The notes below the pieces were generated by a model. That model searched no databases and had not been told where the DNA came from. It was given only the letters and a program-made list of their open reading frames with translations. A stretch of DNA of 12,259 bases from Rhodospirillales bacterium (lineage in GTDB: Bacteria; Pseudomonadota; Alphaproteobacteria; Rhodospirillales; 2-02-FULL-58-16), in NCBI GenBank assembly GCA_021775195.1, contig JAJFIG010000033.1, positions 1 to 12,259 of the forward strand. Direction: 5' to 3'. Both the position numbers and the translations under genes were made by a program. Positions 1 to 7,414 of the stretch are shown one piece after another. Position 1 is the first letter of the stretch, and each line of letters starts with the position of its first letter.

Positions 1-1
1 C

Positions 2-1072
2 CTCCTGAACGACCTTGCTCAGTCGATCCGTGAGCAGGGGGTTTTGCAACCACTAGTTGTGCGTCGCCATCCCGACGAGCCCAACGCTTACGAAATCATC
101 GCCGGCGAACGCCGCTGGCGTGCCGCCCAGTTGGCGCAGCAGCACGAAATTCCGGTTATCGTCAAGGACTTGAGCGATTCAGAGGCCCTGGAAGTCGCCC
201 TGGTCGAGAACCTGCAGCGCCAGGACCTCTCAGTGCTCGAGGAGGCGGAAGGATACCGGCGTTTGATGGACGAGTTCTCCCACACCCAGGAAAACCTGGC
301 CAAGGCCCTGGGTAAGAGCCGCAGCCACGTCGCCAACACGTTGCGGCTTCTGGGACTGCCGGATGGCGTCAAGGAATTGCTGGAGACCGGAAAACTGACC
401 GCCGGCCACGCCCGGGCTTTGCTCAACGTGCCGGACCCGACGGCACTGGCGAAGATCGTCGTCGACAAGGGCCTGAACGTGCGCCAAACGGAAAAAATGG
501 TGCAGAGCACCGGCGGCCAGGAGCGGAAGCGCCGCCCGGCGGCGGAAAAAGATCCGGATACCGCGGCTCTCGAGCGCGACCTGGTGACCCTGCTCGGCCT
601 GAAGGTGGAAATAAAGTTCCGGGACGGCCGCGGTTCCCTGACCATCCATTACTCCTCCCTCGATCAACTTGACGACATCCTCCATCGCCTGAGCCATGAA
701 CACCGATCCGGCGCCGAAGCGCCATCCGCGGCGTCCGTTTCCGACGAAGGCGACGTGCCATCAAGCCCGGCGGCGGTGTCGCTGGTCGAGGACGACGGTG
801 AAACCGTGGTGCCTCTGGAGGACCCGGAGACCGGACCACAGCCGGCAAACGACATCGGCCTCGATTTGGTTTTCGACGCCGGTGAAACGGACTCGGCCGA
901 CATTCTCGACCTCGATGATTCGATGTACGCGCCGGCGGAGCCCGAGGCAGACACAGAAACCGATGATGTTATCGAGTTCGAATCCGTGGCCGACGATCCT
1001 CAACCAGAGGAACTGCCGGACCCACTGGACGATGCCGATCCTGATACCGACGGGGATCCGAAAACCGACTGA
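2..1072 (+). CDS. parB: ParB chromosome-partitioning protein, 5' end cut by the window edge
   Basis: ParB binds parS sites near the origin and, with the ATPase ParA, segregates the chromosome. It acts as a CTP-dependent sliding clamp. The reading frame is open from base 2, so the true start lies outside the window and 356 codons are visible. In order: the ParB/Srx nucleotide-binding domain with the signature AGERRWRA (about bases 101-124) and VALVENLQRQDLS; a helix-turn-helix region with LAKALGKSRSHVANTLRLL; the GKLTAGHARALL segment; and a C-terminal dimerisation domain ending near ILHRL (about base 691). After this comes an unusual tail of about 126 residues with 41 Asp/Glu and only two Lys/Arg, which typical alphaproteobacterial ParB lacks. 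parA is expected just upstream, outside the window. The gene converges on holA with a 17-base gap. Family assignment is very sure; the role of the tail is unknown. Confidence 0.96.
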   Translation, partial: LLNDLAQSIREQGVLQPLVVRRHPDEPNAYEIIAGERRWRAAQLAQQHEIPVIVKDLSDSEALEVALVENLQRQDLSVLEEAEGYRRLMDEFSHTQENLAKALGKSRSHVANTLRLLGLPDGVKELLETGKLTAGHARALLNVPDPTALAKIVVDKGLNVRQTEKMVQSTGGQERKRRPAAEKDPDTAALERDLVTLLGLKVEIKFRDGRGSLTIHYSSLDQLDDILHRLSHEHRSGAEAPSAASVSDEGDVPSSPAAVSLVEDDGETVVPLEDPETGPQPANDIGLDLVFDAGETDSADILDLDDSMYAPAEPEADTETDDVIEFESVADDPQPEELPDPLDDADPDTDGDPKTD

Positions 1073-1089
1073 CGTCGCGCCACCTGGTT

Positions 1090-2127
1090 TCAGTACCGGG
1101 CCGACACATGCCGCGCCGCCATCTGGGCGATCCGCATCAGAGCCCTGCCGCAAACCGCTTCCACGGGCATGCCGGTGGTTTTGCAGTCCATCTCGGCCCG
1201 GGTCACGGCCTCGAGGGCCTCGCCCAGGCGGGGCGCTGGCCAACCATGGAGCTGGGCCAGAAACGGCTTGGTGAACTTGAAAAACACCGGCGGCCGAAGA
1301 CTGGCCATCGCCTGCTGGGGTGTCTTGCCGGCGGCAATCTGAGCCCCGGCAAGGTGCAGCCGCTGCAGGTGGCGGGAAACGGCCCGCAGGATGCCGACCG
1401 AATGATTGCCCTCGAGGAAGGCCCGCTGAAGGGCACGGTCGAGGGCAATGCCATTGCCTCCGGCGGTGGCGAAGACGACGTCGTCAAGGGAGGCGGCGGC
1501 GTTGTCGCCGATGCAGGCCAGGACGTCGTCAAGCTCGACCGGTCCCGGCCGTCCGACGTAGAGGGCCAATTTCTCAAGTTCGTTGCGGGTCACCATCCGG
1601 TCGGACCCGAGATTCCCGACCAGGTAGGCCATGGCGTCGGAGGACGGGGTTTGTCCGTGGCCGCCCAGAACCTCGCCAATGACCTGGCGGAGACTGCGCT
1701 GGTCGTCGCCGTAGCAGGGCACGGCGGCGGCGTTGGCGGCCTTCTCGAACATCCGGCGCAGGGTTGAGCGGGGACTCAGGTCCGCCCCCTCGACGATGAC
1801 CAGGGCCCCGCCCTCGCCGCCGCCGAGAAGGGTCTCGAAAATCTTGGCCGAGGAATCGACCCCGCCGCGAACCCGTACAAGACGCCGCCCGCCCGTCAAG
1901 GACAGGGCGGCCGCCTCGTCGGCAAGGCGTGCCGGGTCGGCGGCCAGGCTGTCGCCGGCCAGGGTGGTAACGCGAAACGGGTCGTCAAGGTCATCGACGA
2001 CCGTGGCGGCGAGACTATCGGCCCGCTCGCGGACCAGCCCCCGGTCGGGGCCGTAGACGAGAATTGCGGTGCAGGCGGGATCGGGCCGACGCAGAAAGGC
2101 GGCGACGTCCCTTCCGGTGACCTTCAC
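1090..2127 (-). CDS. holA: DNA polymerase III subunit delta (HolA)
   Basis: HolA is the wrench subunit of the clamp loader. It binds and opens the beta sliding clamp and works with delta', tau/gamma, chi and psi at the replication fork. The protein is 345 residues, the usual length. The N-terminus shows the delta pattern with a degenerate P-loop-like YGPDRG at residues 25-30 (delta does not hydrolyse ATP), then LTGGRRLVRVRG, FEKAANAAAVPCYGDDQRSL and the collar-domain stretch GSDRMVTRNELEKLALYVG. The start codon is GTG (2125-2127) and overlaps the TGA of lptE in a GTGA arrangement, which indicates translational coupling. This overlap is the main reason for choosing this start. It is the last gene of the operon DUF3576 > leuS > lptE > holA and converges on parB. 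Confidence 0.94.
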   Translation of the reverse strand: MKVTGRDVAAFLRRPDPACTAILVYGPDRGLVRERADSLAATVVDDLDDPFRVTTLAGDSLAADPARLADEAAALSLTGGRRLVRVRGGVDSSAKIFETLLGGGEGGALVIVEGADLSPRSTLRRMFEKAANAAAVPCYGDDQRSLRQVIGEVLGGHGQTPSSDAMAYLVGNLGSDRMVTRNELEKLALYVGRPGPVELDDVLACIGDNAAASLDDVVFATAGGNGIALDRALQRAFLEGNHSVGILRAVSRHLQRLHLAGAQIAAGKTPQQAMASLRPPVFFKFTKPFLAQLHGWPAPRLGEALEAVTRAEMDCKTTGMPVEAVCGRALMRIAQMAARHVSARY

Positions 2128-2675
2128 GGTTTCGCCGGTGCCGCCGGGGCGCGGCGGAAATACGCCGCCAGCCGGTTGCGGATCTCGTCGCCGATCTCCT
2201 GGGCGGCCCGTGCCTCGGCGTCGCGTTCGGCCATCAAGGTCGCAAACTCGGAATTGAGAATGTTGTAACTGCTGACGACAACGGTGCTGTTGGAGAGGAG
2301 GGCTTTGCCCCCGTCCGCCTTGTGCAGCGAATAGGAAGCCCGCAACCAGACATTGGCCCGGGTCGCAAAGGCGCTTTTCTCCACCGCCAGACGAGCGATG
2401 TTCTCTTGCAGGGAAACAGATAGATAATACAGGGGTTTGGCGGGCCGCCCCTTGGGATTGATGCCGTCCAGCAAGTGGTTGTGAAGCCGCTGGCCGACGC
2501 GATCGGCAATGGGCCTGATCTCGATGTTGGCCAACTCCGCCGGCGCGTCGGTTGGCCCGGATTTGCCGTAGAGGGGGCGGAAGCCGCAGGCCCCGAGCCA
2601 GACGAGCGCGGTGATGATGACCAGAATCCGGCCAATGGATGCTCGATACGGCGATGCCGGCACGGGCTCGACCAT
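2124..2675 (-). CDS. lptE: LPS assembly lipoprotein LptE
   Basis: LptE is an outer-membrane lipoprotein that plugs the LptD barrel and helps deliver lipopolysaccharide to the cell surface. The open frame extends further upstream into leuS, but I start at the ATG 4 bases after the leuS stop. That start gives 183 residues with a proper lipoprotein signal: a short N-terminus, a hydrophobic core RILVIITALVWLGAC, and lipobox LGAC with the lipidated Cys at residue 30. The next residues, GFRPLYG, are the classic start of mature LptE. The remainder (IEIRPIADRVGQRLHNHL, YYLSVSLQE, LRASYSL, SYNILNSEFATLMAERDAEARAAQEIGDEIRNRLAAYF) fits the family's secretin/TonB short-domain-like fold. The stop overlaps the GTG of holA. 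No strong ribosome-binding site precedes the ATG, so translation probably depends on readthrough coupling from leuS. Confidence 0.92.
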   Translation of the reverse strand: MVEPVPASPYRASIGRILVIITALVWLGACGFRPLYGKSGPTDAPAELANIEIRPIADRVGQRLHNHLLDGINPKGRPAKPLYYLSVSLQENIARLAVEKSAFATRANVWLRASYSLHKADGGKALLSNSTVVVSSYNILNSEFATLMAERDAEARAAQEIGDEIRNRLAAYFRRAPAAPAKP

Positions 2676-2679
2676 GGGC

Positions 2680-5325
2680 CTAGACGACGACATTGATAAT
2701 CCGATTGGGTACGACAATGACCTTGCGCACGGGCTTGCCGGCCACGGCCTTGGTGACATTGTCGAGGACCAGAGCGGCGGCCTGGGCGGCCTCGTTATCG
2801 CTGTCCTTGGGCAAATCAAGGGTCCCCCGGAGTTTGCCGTTGACCTGAACGGCAACGGTGACATTCTCCTCGACCAGAAGGGCTTCGTCGATCTCCGGCC
2901 AGGGGGTGTCGGCAAGAAGAATATCATGTCCCAGGTTGCTCCAAAGCTCCTCGGCAAGATGGGGCATCATGGGGCCGATCAGGCGGACGACGGTCTCGAA
3001 CCCCTGACGCAGAACCCACGGAACGCCAATGGCATCGCCATCCAGTTCGTCGAGCAGATTGACGAGCTCGCGGATGCGGGCCACCGCCTTGTTGAAGCGG
3101 AACCGGTCAAGGTCGAGGGATACGGCGGCAACGGTCCTGTGGATGGCCCGGTTGGCCTTTTCGGCCTCGGGCGCCAGGGATGCCGGCGAAGGTTCATCGT
3201 CGGCGGCGAACGGTGTCTTCGGCTGGGTCACCATCCGCCACAGCCGGCTGGTAAACCGCCAGGCGCCGTCGATGCCGGCGTCGGACCATTCCAGGTCCCT
3301 GTCCGGCGGGCTGTCGGAGAGCATGAACAGGCGCGCCGTGTCGGCGCCGTAGGCGTCGATGATGGATTCCGGGTCGACGACGTTCTTGTGGGACTTGCTC
3401 ATCTTCACCGAGCGGCCGACGGTGGCCGGCCGGCCGGTGCCGGCGTGGACGAATTTGCCGTCGGCGCCGCGCCGGACCTCGTCGGGCAACAACCACTCGC
3501 CGCCTTCGTCCTTGTAGGTCTCGTGACAGACCATGCCCTGGGTCAGAAGGCCGGCGAAGGGCTCCTTGATGCCGATGTATCCGCACTGCTTCATGGCGCG
3601 GGTGAAAAAGCGCGAATACAGCAGGTGCAGGACCGCGTGCTCGATACCGCCGATATACTGGTCGACGGGCAGCCAGTAGTCGACGGCGGCGCGGTCGAAG
3701 GCGATGTCGGCGCGGGGCGAACAGAAGCGGGCGAAATACCAGGACGATTCGAAGAAGGTATCGAAGGTATCGGTTTCGCGCCGGGCGTCCCGGCCACAGG
3801 CCGGACAGGCGACGTTCTTCCACGTCGGGTGGTTTTCCAGCGGGTTTCCCGGCGCATCCAGGTCGGCGTCGGTGGGCAGGGTCACCGGCAGATCCTCGGC
3901 CGCAACCGGGACCATACCGCAGTCATCGCAATAAACGATCGGGATCGGGCAACCCCAATAGCGCTGGCGGGAAACGCCCCAATCCCGCAGGCGGTAATTG
4001 ATCGAGCGCTGTCCCGCCCCGGTGGCCTCCAGGCGGCCGGCGATCTCGGTCTTGGCGTCCTCGATGCCGAGGCCGTCGAGGAATTCGGAATTGATCATCA
4101 GGCCGTCGTCGACGAAGGCCTCGTCGGCGATGGAAAAGGTCGCGGCGTCGGCATCGGCGGGGGCGACCACCGGAATGACGTCGAGGCCGTACTTGCGGGC
4201 GAAGTCCAGGTCCCGCTGATCATGGCCCGGGCAGCCGAAAATGGCGCCCGTGCCGTAATCCATGAGGACGAAGTTGGCGATGAAAACGGGCATGGTACGG
4301 CCGGGCATGAAGGGGTGCCGGGCACGGACACCGGTGTCGAACCCCAGTTTCTCGGCGGTCTCGATGGCGGCCTCGCTGGTTCCCAGCCGGTTGCACTCGG
4401 CGATGAAGGCGGCGAGTTCGGGATTCTTCTCCGCCAGCCCGATGGCCAGCGGGTGGTTGGCGGCAATGGCGCAGAAGGTGGCGCCGAAGATCGTATCGTG
4501 ACGGGTGGTATACACCTCGAGGCGTTCGAGGGCGGCGCCGTCCGGCGCCTCGAGATCGAAGAACATGCGCGCCCCTTCGGAGCGGCCGATCCAGTTCTCC
4601 TGCATGAGGCGGACCCGGTCGGGCCAGCGGTCGAGCTCCCCGAGGTCCGCGAGCAGTTCGTCGCTGAAGGCGGTGATGCGCAGGAACCATTGTGAAAGCT
4701 GGCGCTTTTCCACCTCGACGCCGGATCGCCACCCCTTGCCGTCGATGACCTGTTCGTTGGCGAGGACGGTCTCCTCGACGGGGTCCCAGTTGACCCATGA
4801 TTCCCGGCGGTAGGCGAGGCCCTGCTCGAGGAAGTCGAGAAACATCTTCTGTTCGTGGCGATAGTAGTCGGCGTCGCAGGTGGCGATCTCCCGGTCCCAG
4901 TCGTAGGACAGGCCCATGGTCTTGAGCTGGGCGCGCATGGTGGCGATGTTGTCGTGGGTCCACTGGGCGGGATGGACATTGTTGGCGATGGCGGCATTCT
5001 CGGCGGGCAGGCCAAAGGCGTCCCAACCCATGGGATGCAGGACGTTGTAGCCGCGGGCCCGCTTGTAGCGCGCCACCAGGTCGCCGAGAGTGTAGTTGCG
5101 GACATGGCCCATGTGGATGCGGCCCGAGGGATAGGGGAACATCTCGAGGACATAATATTTGGGCCGCTCCTCGTCTTCGGACACGGCGAAGCACCGGCGG
5201 TCGCTCCAGGTCGCCTGCCATTTGGCCTCGGCTTCCTTGAAGTTGTAGCGCGACTTGGTGTCTGAGCCGGTTTTGTCCAATTCGGGGATTTCCGTTACTC
5301 GGGGCGTTGACGGTATCGGTGGCAT
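2680..5325 (-). CDS. leuS: Leucyl-tRNA synthetase
   Basis: LeuS charges tRNA-Leu with leucine and edits mischarged product. It is a class Ia synthetase of the usual size (881 residues from this start). Visible motifs: HIGH box as HMGH (71-74) after FPYPSGRI; the CP1 editing domain with [12 protein letters not shown] (about 273-284) and the [16 protein letters not shown] block (about 357-372); a single CPACG pair; [18 protein letters not shown]; and the KMSKS loop [10 protein letters not shown] (KMSKS at 641-645). The start is uncertain. An in-frame GTG at 5352 would add nine residues, and the family usually begins close to SRYNF (residue 25 here), so a TTG or GTG further in is possible. None of these has a convincing Shine-Dalgarno sequence. 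I chose the ATG at 5325. It is the second gene of the operon, 45 bases after the DUF3576 stop codon. Confidence 0.96.
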   Translation of the reverse strand: MPPIPSTPRVTEIPELDKTGSDTKSRYNFKEAEAKWQATWSDRRCFAVSEDEERPKYYVLEMFPYPSGRIHMGHVRNYTLGDLVARYKRARGYNVLHPMGWDAFGLPAENAAIANNVHPAQWTHDNIATMRAQLKTMGLSYDWDREIATCDADYYRHEQKMFLDFLEQGLAYRRESWVNWDPVEETVLANEQVIDGKGWRSGVEVEKRQLSQWFLRITAFSDELLADLGELDRWPDRVRLMQENWIGRSEGARMFFDLEAPDGAALERLEVYTTRHDTIFGATFCAIAANHPLAIGLAEKNPELAAFIAECNRLGTSEAAIETAEKLGFDTGVRARHPFMPGRTMPVFIANFVLMDYGTGAIFGCPGHDQRDLDFARKYGLDVIPVVAPADADAATFSIADEAFVDDGLMINSEFLDGLGIEDAKTEIAGRLEATGAGQRSINYRLRDWGVSRQRYWGCPIPIVYCDDCGMVPVAAEDLPVTLPTDADLDAPGNPLENHPTWKNVACPACGRDARRETDTFDTFFESSWYFARFCSPRADIAFDRAAVDYWLPVDQYIGGIEHAVLHLLYSRFFTRAMKQCGYIGIKEPFAGLLTQGMVCHETYKDEGGEWLLPDEVRRGADGKFVHAGTGRPATVGRSVKMSKSHKNVVDPESIIDAYGADTARLFMLSDSPPDRDLEWSDAGIDGAWRFTSRLWRMVTQPKTPFAADDEPSPASLAPEAEKANRAIHRTVAAVSLDLDRFRFNKAVARIRELVNLLDELDGDAIGVPWVLRQGFETVVRLIGPMMPHLAEELWSNLGHDILLADTPWPEIDEALLVEENVTVAVQVNGKLRGTLDLPKDSDNEAAQAAALVLDNVTKAVAGKPVRKVIVVPNRIINVVV

Positions 5326-5370
5326 GGCCGCGGCCCGCCGCCGGGTGCTCACGCGGCCGACGGGCCAGTT

Positions 5371-5898
5371 TTATTGTTCCAGGGTTTCAAGGCGCAGCTG
5401 CCGTGCCCGGGTCAGGATGGCGTCCTCGATGCGGGTATCGGTCTTGGCGGGTACCGGCGCGTCGCGCCAGCCGACCCTGGGGTCCTGGACCTGGCGGAAG
5501 ACGGCGACACGGATGCCGTCGGCGCGCAGGGTACGGCCGAGAATGTAGACGTTGAGCTTGAAGCGCTCGTTGGGCGCGTCGGCCGACGCATGCCAATCGG
5601 TGATGATAACGCCGCCGAAAGGATCGGCGGAATTCACCGGCATGAACGAAATGGTGTCGAGCGATGCCCGCCAGAGGAAGGAATTGACCCCGATTCCGCT
5701 GCCGCCTTCCTCGTCCGCCCGGCTTCCCGCGCCGCCGAGAAGGTTGCTGCCGCCTTCGCCGAAAAAGGTCGTGCGGCTCTCGCCCTTGCGCCAGATCGGG
5801 TTGGCTTCGATCTCCGGCTCGCCGGGCTCAACGCCCTCGCAGGCGACCAGCAGCAGCCCCGCCGCCGCGGCAAGCAGGACTCCGATTTTCCTCGACAC
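5371..5898 (-). CDS. DUF3576 domain lipoprotein, operon leader gene
   Basis: This protein resembles the DUF3576 family, uncharacterised lipoproteins found in Alphaproteobacteria, commonly next to leuS. The longest frame starts at ATG 5931, but I prefer the GTG at 5898. It is preceded by AGGA with a 6-base spacer (5899-5908), and it yields a textbook lipoprotein signal: MSRK, hydrophobic core, lipobox LVAC with Cys at residue 20. The ATG has no ribosome-binding site and would add an 11-residue polar lead. The mature part of 155 residues has a disordered acidic/Gly-rich stretch (TTFFGEGGSNLLGG, EEGGSGIGVN) and then a folded domain with NSFLWRASLDTISFMPV, FGGVIITDWHA, ERFKLNVYILGRTLRADG and a basic C-terminal helix. 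It is probably anchored in the envelope. Its function is unknown; the link to lptE in the operon is suggestive only. Confidence 0.88.
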   Translation of the reverse strand: MSRKIGVLLAAAAGLLLVACEGVEPGEPEIEANPIWRKGESRTTFFGEGGSNLLGGAGSRADEEGGSGIGVNSFLWRASLDTISFMPVNSADPFGGVIITDWHASADAPNERFKLNVYILGRTLRADGIRVAVFRQVQDPRVGWRDAPVPAKTDTRIEDAILTRARQLRLETLEQ

Positions 5899-5908
5899 GT
5901 TGTTTCCT
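5899..5908 (-). promoter_or_regulatory. Ribosome-binding site that decides the DUF3576 start
   Basis: Read on the - strand, AGGA (5908-5905) is followed by the spacer AACAAC and GTG at 5898. No comparable site precedes the upstream ATG at 5931. Confidence 0.6.
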
Positions 5909-5951
5909 AGGATTTGTCTGAATGATGTCATGGCGTATCTGAATGGCCTTA

Positions 5952-5995
5952 CCGGTACTCGGACATCTTATTATACCAAAGAGCCTGCCGGTACT
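5952..5995 (-). repeat. Direct repeat AGTACCGG flanking the -10 box, candidate operator
   Basis: AGTACCGG (- strand) occurs at 5995-5988 and again at 5959-5952, 36 bases apart from start to start. One copy lies in the spacer/-35 zone and the other just after the expected transcription start. The position fits a repressor or activator site, but the factor is unknown. The spacing is not a whole number of 10.5-base helical turns (about 3.4). Confidence 0.4.
5970..5978 (-). promoter_or_regulatory. Extended -10 promoter for the DUF3576-leuS-lptE-holA operon
   Basis: On the - strand the sequence TGGTATAAT is a perfect -10 hexamer (TATAAT, 5975-5970) with the TGn extension. It sits in the short AT-richer gap between the ThiE-like gene and the DUF3576 gene, pointing into the operon. 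No good -35 hexamer is found at 16-18 bases, which is typical of extended -10 promoters. Transcription would start near 5963. Two AGTACCGG copies flank it. Confidence 0.6.
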
Positions 5996-5999
5996 ACAC

Positions 6000-6677
6000 T
6001 CACTTCACGACTGACTTCACGGCCCTGCCCCCGCCGCCGTCCGCATCGCCGGCAAGACCGCTGATGCCGGCAAGACCCGCGGCGCCGGCAGCCGTCAGGC
6101 GGCGCACCGCCGCCGCCGAGACACCACCCAATGCATAGACCGGAATCGGACTTGCCCGGCGCCAGGCGGCAAAGCGCAGGATGCCAAGGGCGGGCGCGTC
6201 GGGATGGCTCGCCGTCGGGAAGACGGGCGCCAGCAGGGCGGCGTCGGCACCGGCGCGGGCGGCACGGAACAGCGCTGCCGGGGAATGGGCGGCGGCGGTG
6301 ACGATCCAGCCCGGCCGGCGCCAGCGGCGCCAGGCGCTCGGTTCCCGCCTGGCCACGGCTTCGCGCAGGTGGACCCCGTCGGCGCCGACGGCGGCGGCGA
6401 GACGGGCGTCGTCACCGATCAGGAGCAGGATACGCCGCTGCCGGCACACGGTTGCCAGACGGCGGGCAAGGTCGGCCCTTCCGGGGTCCCCGTAGTGGCG
6501 CAGGATCACGGCACTGCCCGGCGGCAGGGCCGCCAGTGCCGGCAGGGGATCGGGCAGGCGGGTGCCGTCGGTCATCAATACCAGGAACGGCAGGGCCCGC
6601 CCGGCGGTGGTGCGGGGGCGGTCCGGTCCGGTACCTTGAAAATTGAGCCGGCGGGCGGCGTCTGTTAGGGTCGGCAC
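6000..6677 (-). CDS. ThiE/TenI-family protein (thiamine phosphate synthase-like)
   Basis: This is a TIM-barrel protein of the thiamine phosphate synthase family. ThiE joins HMP-pyrophosphate and the thiazole phosphate. Family marks: LMTDGTRLPDP (strand 1), GSAVILRHYG, RILLLIGDDARLAAAVGADGVHL (about 82-104), VTAAAHSPAALFRAARAGADAALLAPVFPTASH, and the phosphate-binding ALGGVSAAAVRRL. The canonical N-D after strand 4 is G-D-D here, and the lysine of the FPTxTK segment is His (158), so it may be a paralogue rather than the working ThiE. The frame runs upstream to an ATG at 6755 inside yggS. I start at GTG 6677, which gives 225 residues and avoids overlap with the divergent yggS. The C-terminal 15 residues are Gly-rich and low complexity. 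Family is sure; activity is not. Confidence 0.8.
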   Translation of the reverse strand: MPTLTDAARRLNFQGTGPDRPRTTAGRALPFLVLMTDGTRLPDPLPALAALPPGSAVILRHYGDPGRADLARRLATVCRQRRILLLIGDDARLAAAVGADGVHLREAVARREPSAWRRWRRPGWIVTAAAHSPAALFRAARAGADAALLAPVFPTASHPDAPALGILRFAAWRRASPIPVYALGGVSAAAVRRLTAAGAAGLAGISGLAGDADGGGGRAVKSVVK

Positions 6678-6715
6678 GAATTTCTTGCCCTCATTGGTGA
6701 AGTGATACGGATGCC

Positions 6716-7414
6716 ATGGTAACCAACCTGGAACCCGGGACGGACATTGCCGCAAATCTGCTGGCGGTGAAAGCCCGTATCGCCGAGGCCGCCACCGCCG
6801 CCGGCCGGGCGCCGGAGAGCGTCAACCTGGTTGCCGTCGGCAAGGCCCATCCGGGCGAGCGCATCGTCCCGGCCCTTGAGGCCGGGCACCGGATCTTCGG
6901 CGAGAACCGGGTTCAGGAGGCGCTGAACAAATGGCCGGCGCTGAAGGAGGCTTTCCCGGAAGCCAGACTGCACCTTATCGGGCCCCTGCAGCGCAACAAG
7001 GTCCGGCGCGCGGTCGCCCTTTTCGACGTCATCGAAACCGTCGACCGCCTCAAGCTGGCGCGGGCCATCGCCGAGGAAATGAACCGCAGCGGAGAACGCC
7101 GTTCGTGTTTCATCCAGGTCAATACCGGCGAAGAGCCGCAGAAGGCGGGGGTTCTGCCGGCGGATACGGACTCCTTCGTCGCCGCCTGCCGGGACGACCT
7201 GGAGTTGCCCGTCGAGGGCCTGATGTGCATCCCGCCCATCGACGAGGAGCCGTCACTGCACTTCGCCCTGCTGCGCGAGATCGCCCGGCGCAACGGGCTC
7301 GACGGGCTGAGCATGGGCATGACCAGCGATTTCGAAGCCGCCGTCGGTTTCGGCGCCACCCACGTGCGGGTGGGGACGGCTATTTTCGGTGTCCGGCCAC
7401 CGTTCAAGGGGTGA
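6716..7414 (+). CDS. yggS: YggS family pyridoxal phosphate homeostasis protein
   Basis: YggS (PLPBP/YlmE/ProY family) is a cytoplasmic single-domain PLP-binding protein that buffers the free cofactor and affects amino-acid pools. It has no known enzymatic activity. The protein is 232 residues, normal length. The PLP lysine is K43 in LVAVGKAHP, where most relatives have VSK. Other marks are FGENRVQEALNKW (61-73), HLIGPLQRNK (86-95), CFIQVNTGEEPQKAG, GLMCIPP, LSMGMTSDFEAAV and the C-terminal THVRVGTAIFGVR phosphate-binding loop. ATG 6716 has only a weak upstream GGA. The gene is divergent from the ThiE-like gene with 38 bases between starts. Its stop lies inside the last codons of the convergent L,D-transpeptidase gene, an 11-base overlap. 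Confidence 0.94.
   Translation: MVTNLEPGTDIAANLLAVKARIAEAATAAGRAPESVNLVAVGKAHPGERIVPALEAGHRIFGENRVQEALNKWPALKEAFPEARLHLIGPLQRNKVRRAVALFDVIETVDRLKLARAIAEEMNRSGERRSCFIQVNTGEEPQKAGVLPADTDSFVAACRDDLELPVEGLMCIPPIDEEPSLHFALLREIARRNGLDGLSMGMTSDFEAAVGFGATHVRVGTAIFGVRPPFKG

Noticed and set aside
2..1089. parS site near parB
   Set aside because: No match to the TGTTTCACGTGAAACA-type consensus was found here or elsewhere in the window; the CACGTG at 7361 is inside yggS and lacks the flanks.
1108..1767. 219-codon + strand frame opposite holA
   Set aside because: It is the shadow of holA; Gly/Val/Asp-rich with no motif.
2676..2957. Longer LptE start at 2957
   Set aside because: The extra 94 residues overlap leuS, are Pro/Ser/Arg-rich out-of-frame translation, and would bury the lipoprotein signal.
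2611..4695. 694-codon open frame on the + strand opposite leuS
   Set aside because: It lies wholly antisense to leuS and lptE, is Gly/Val/Ala/Asp-rich with no recognisable domain, and is the expected codon-position shadow of a high-GC gene.
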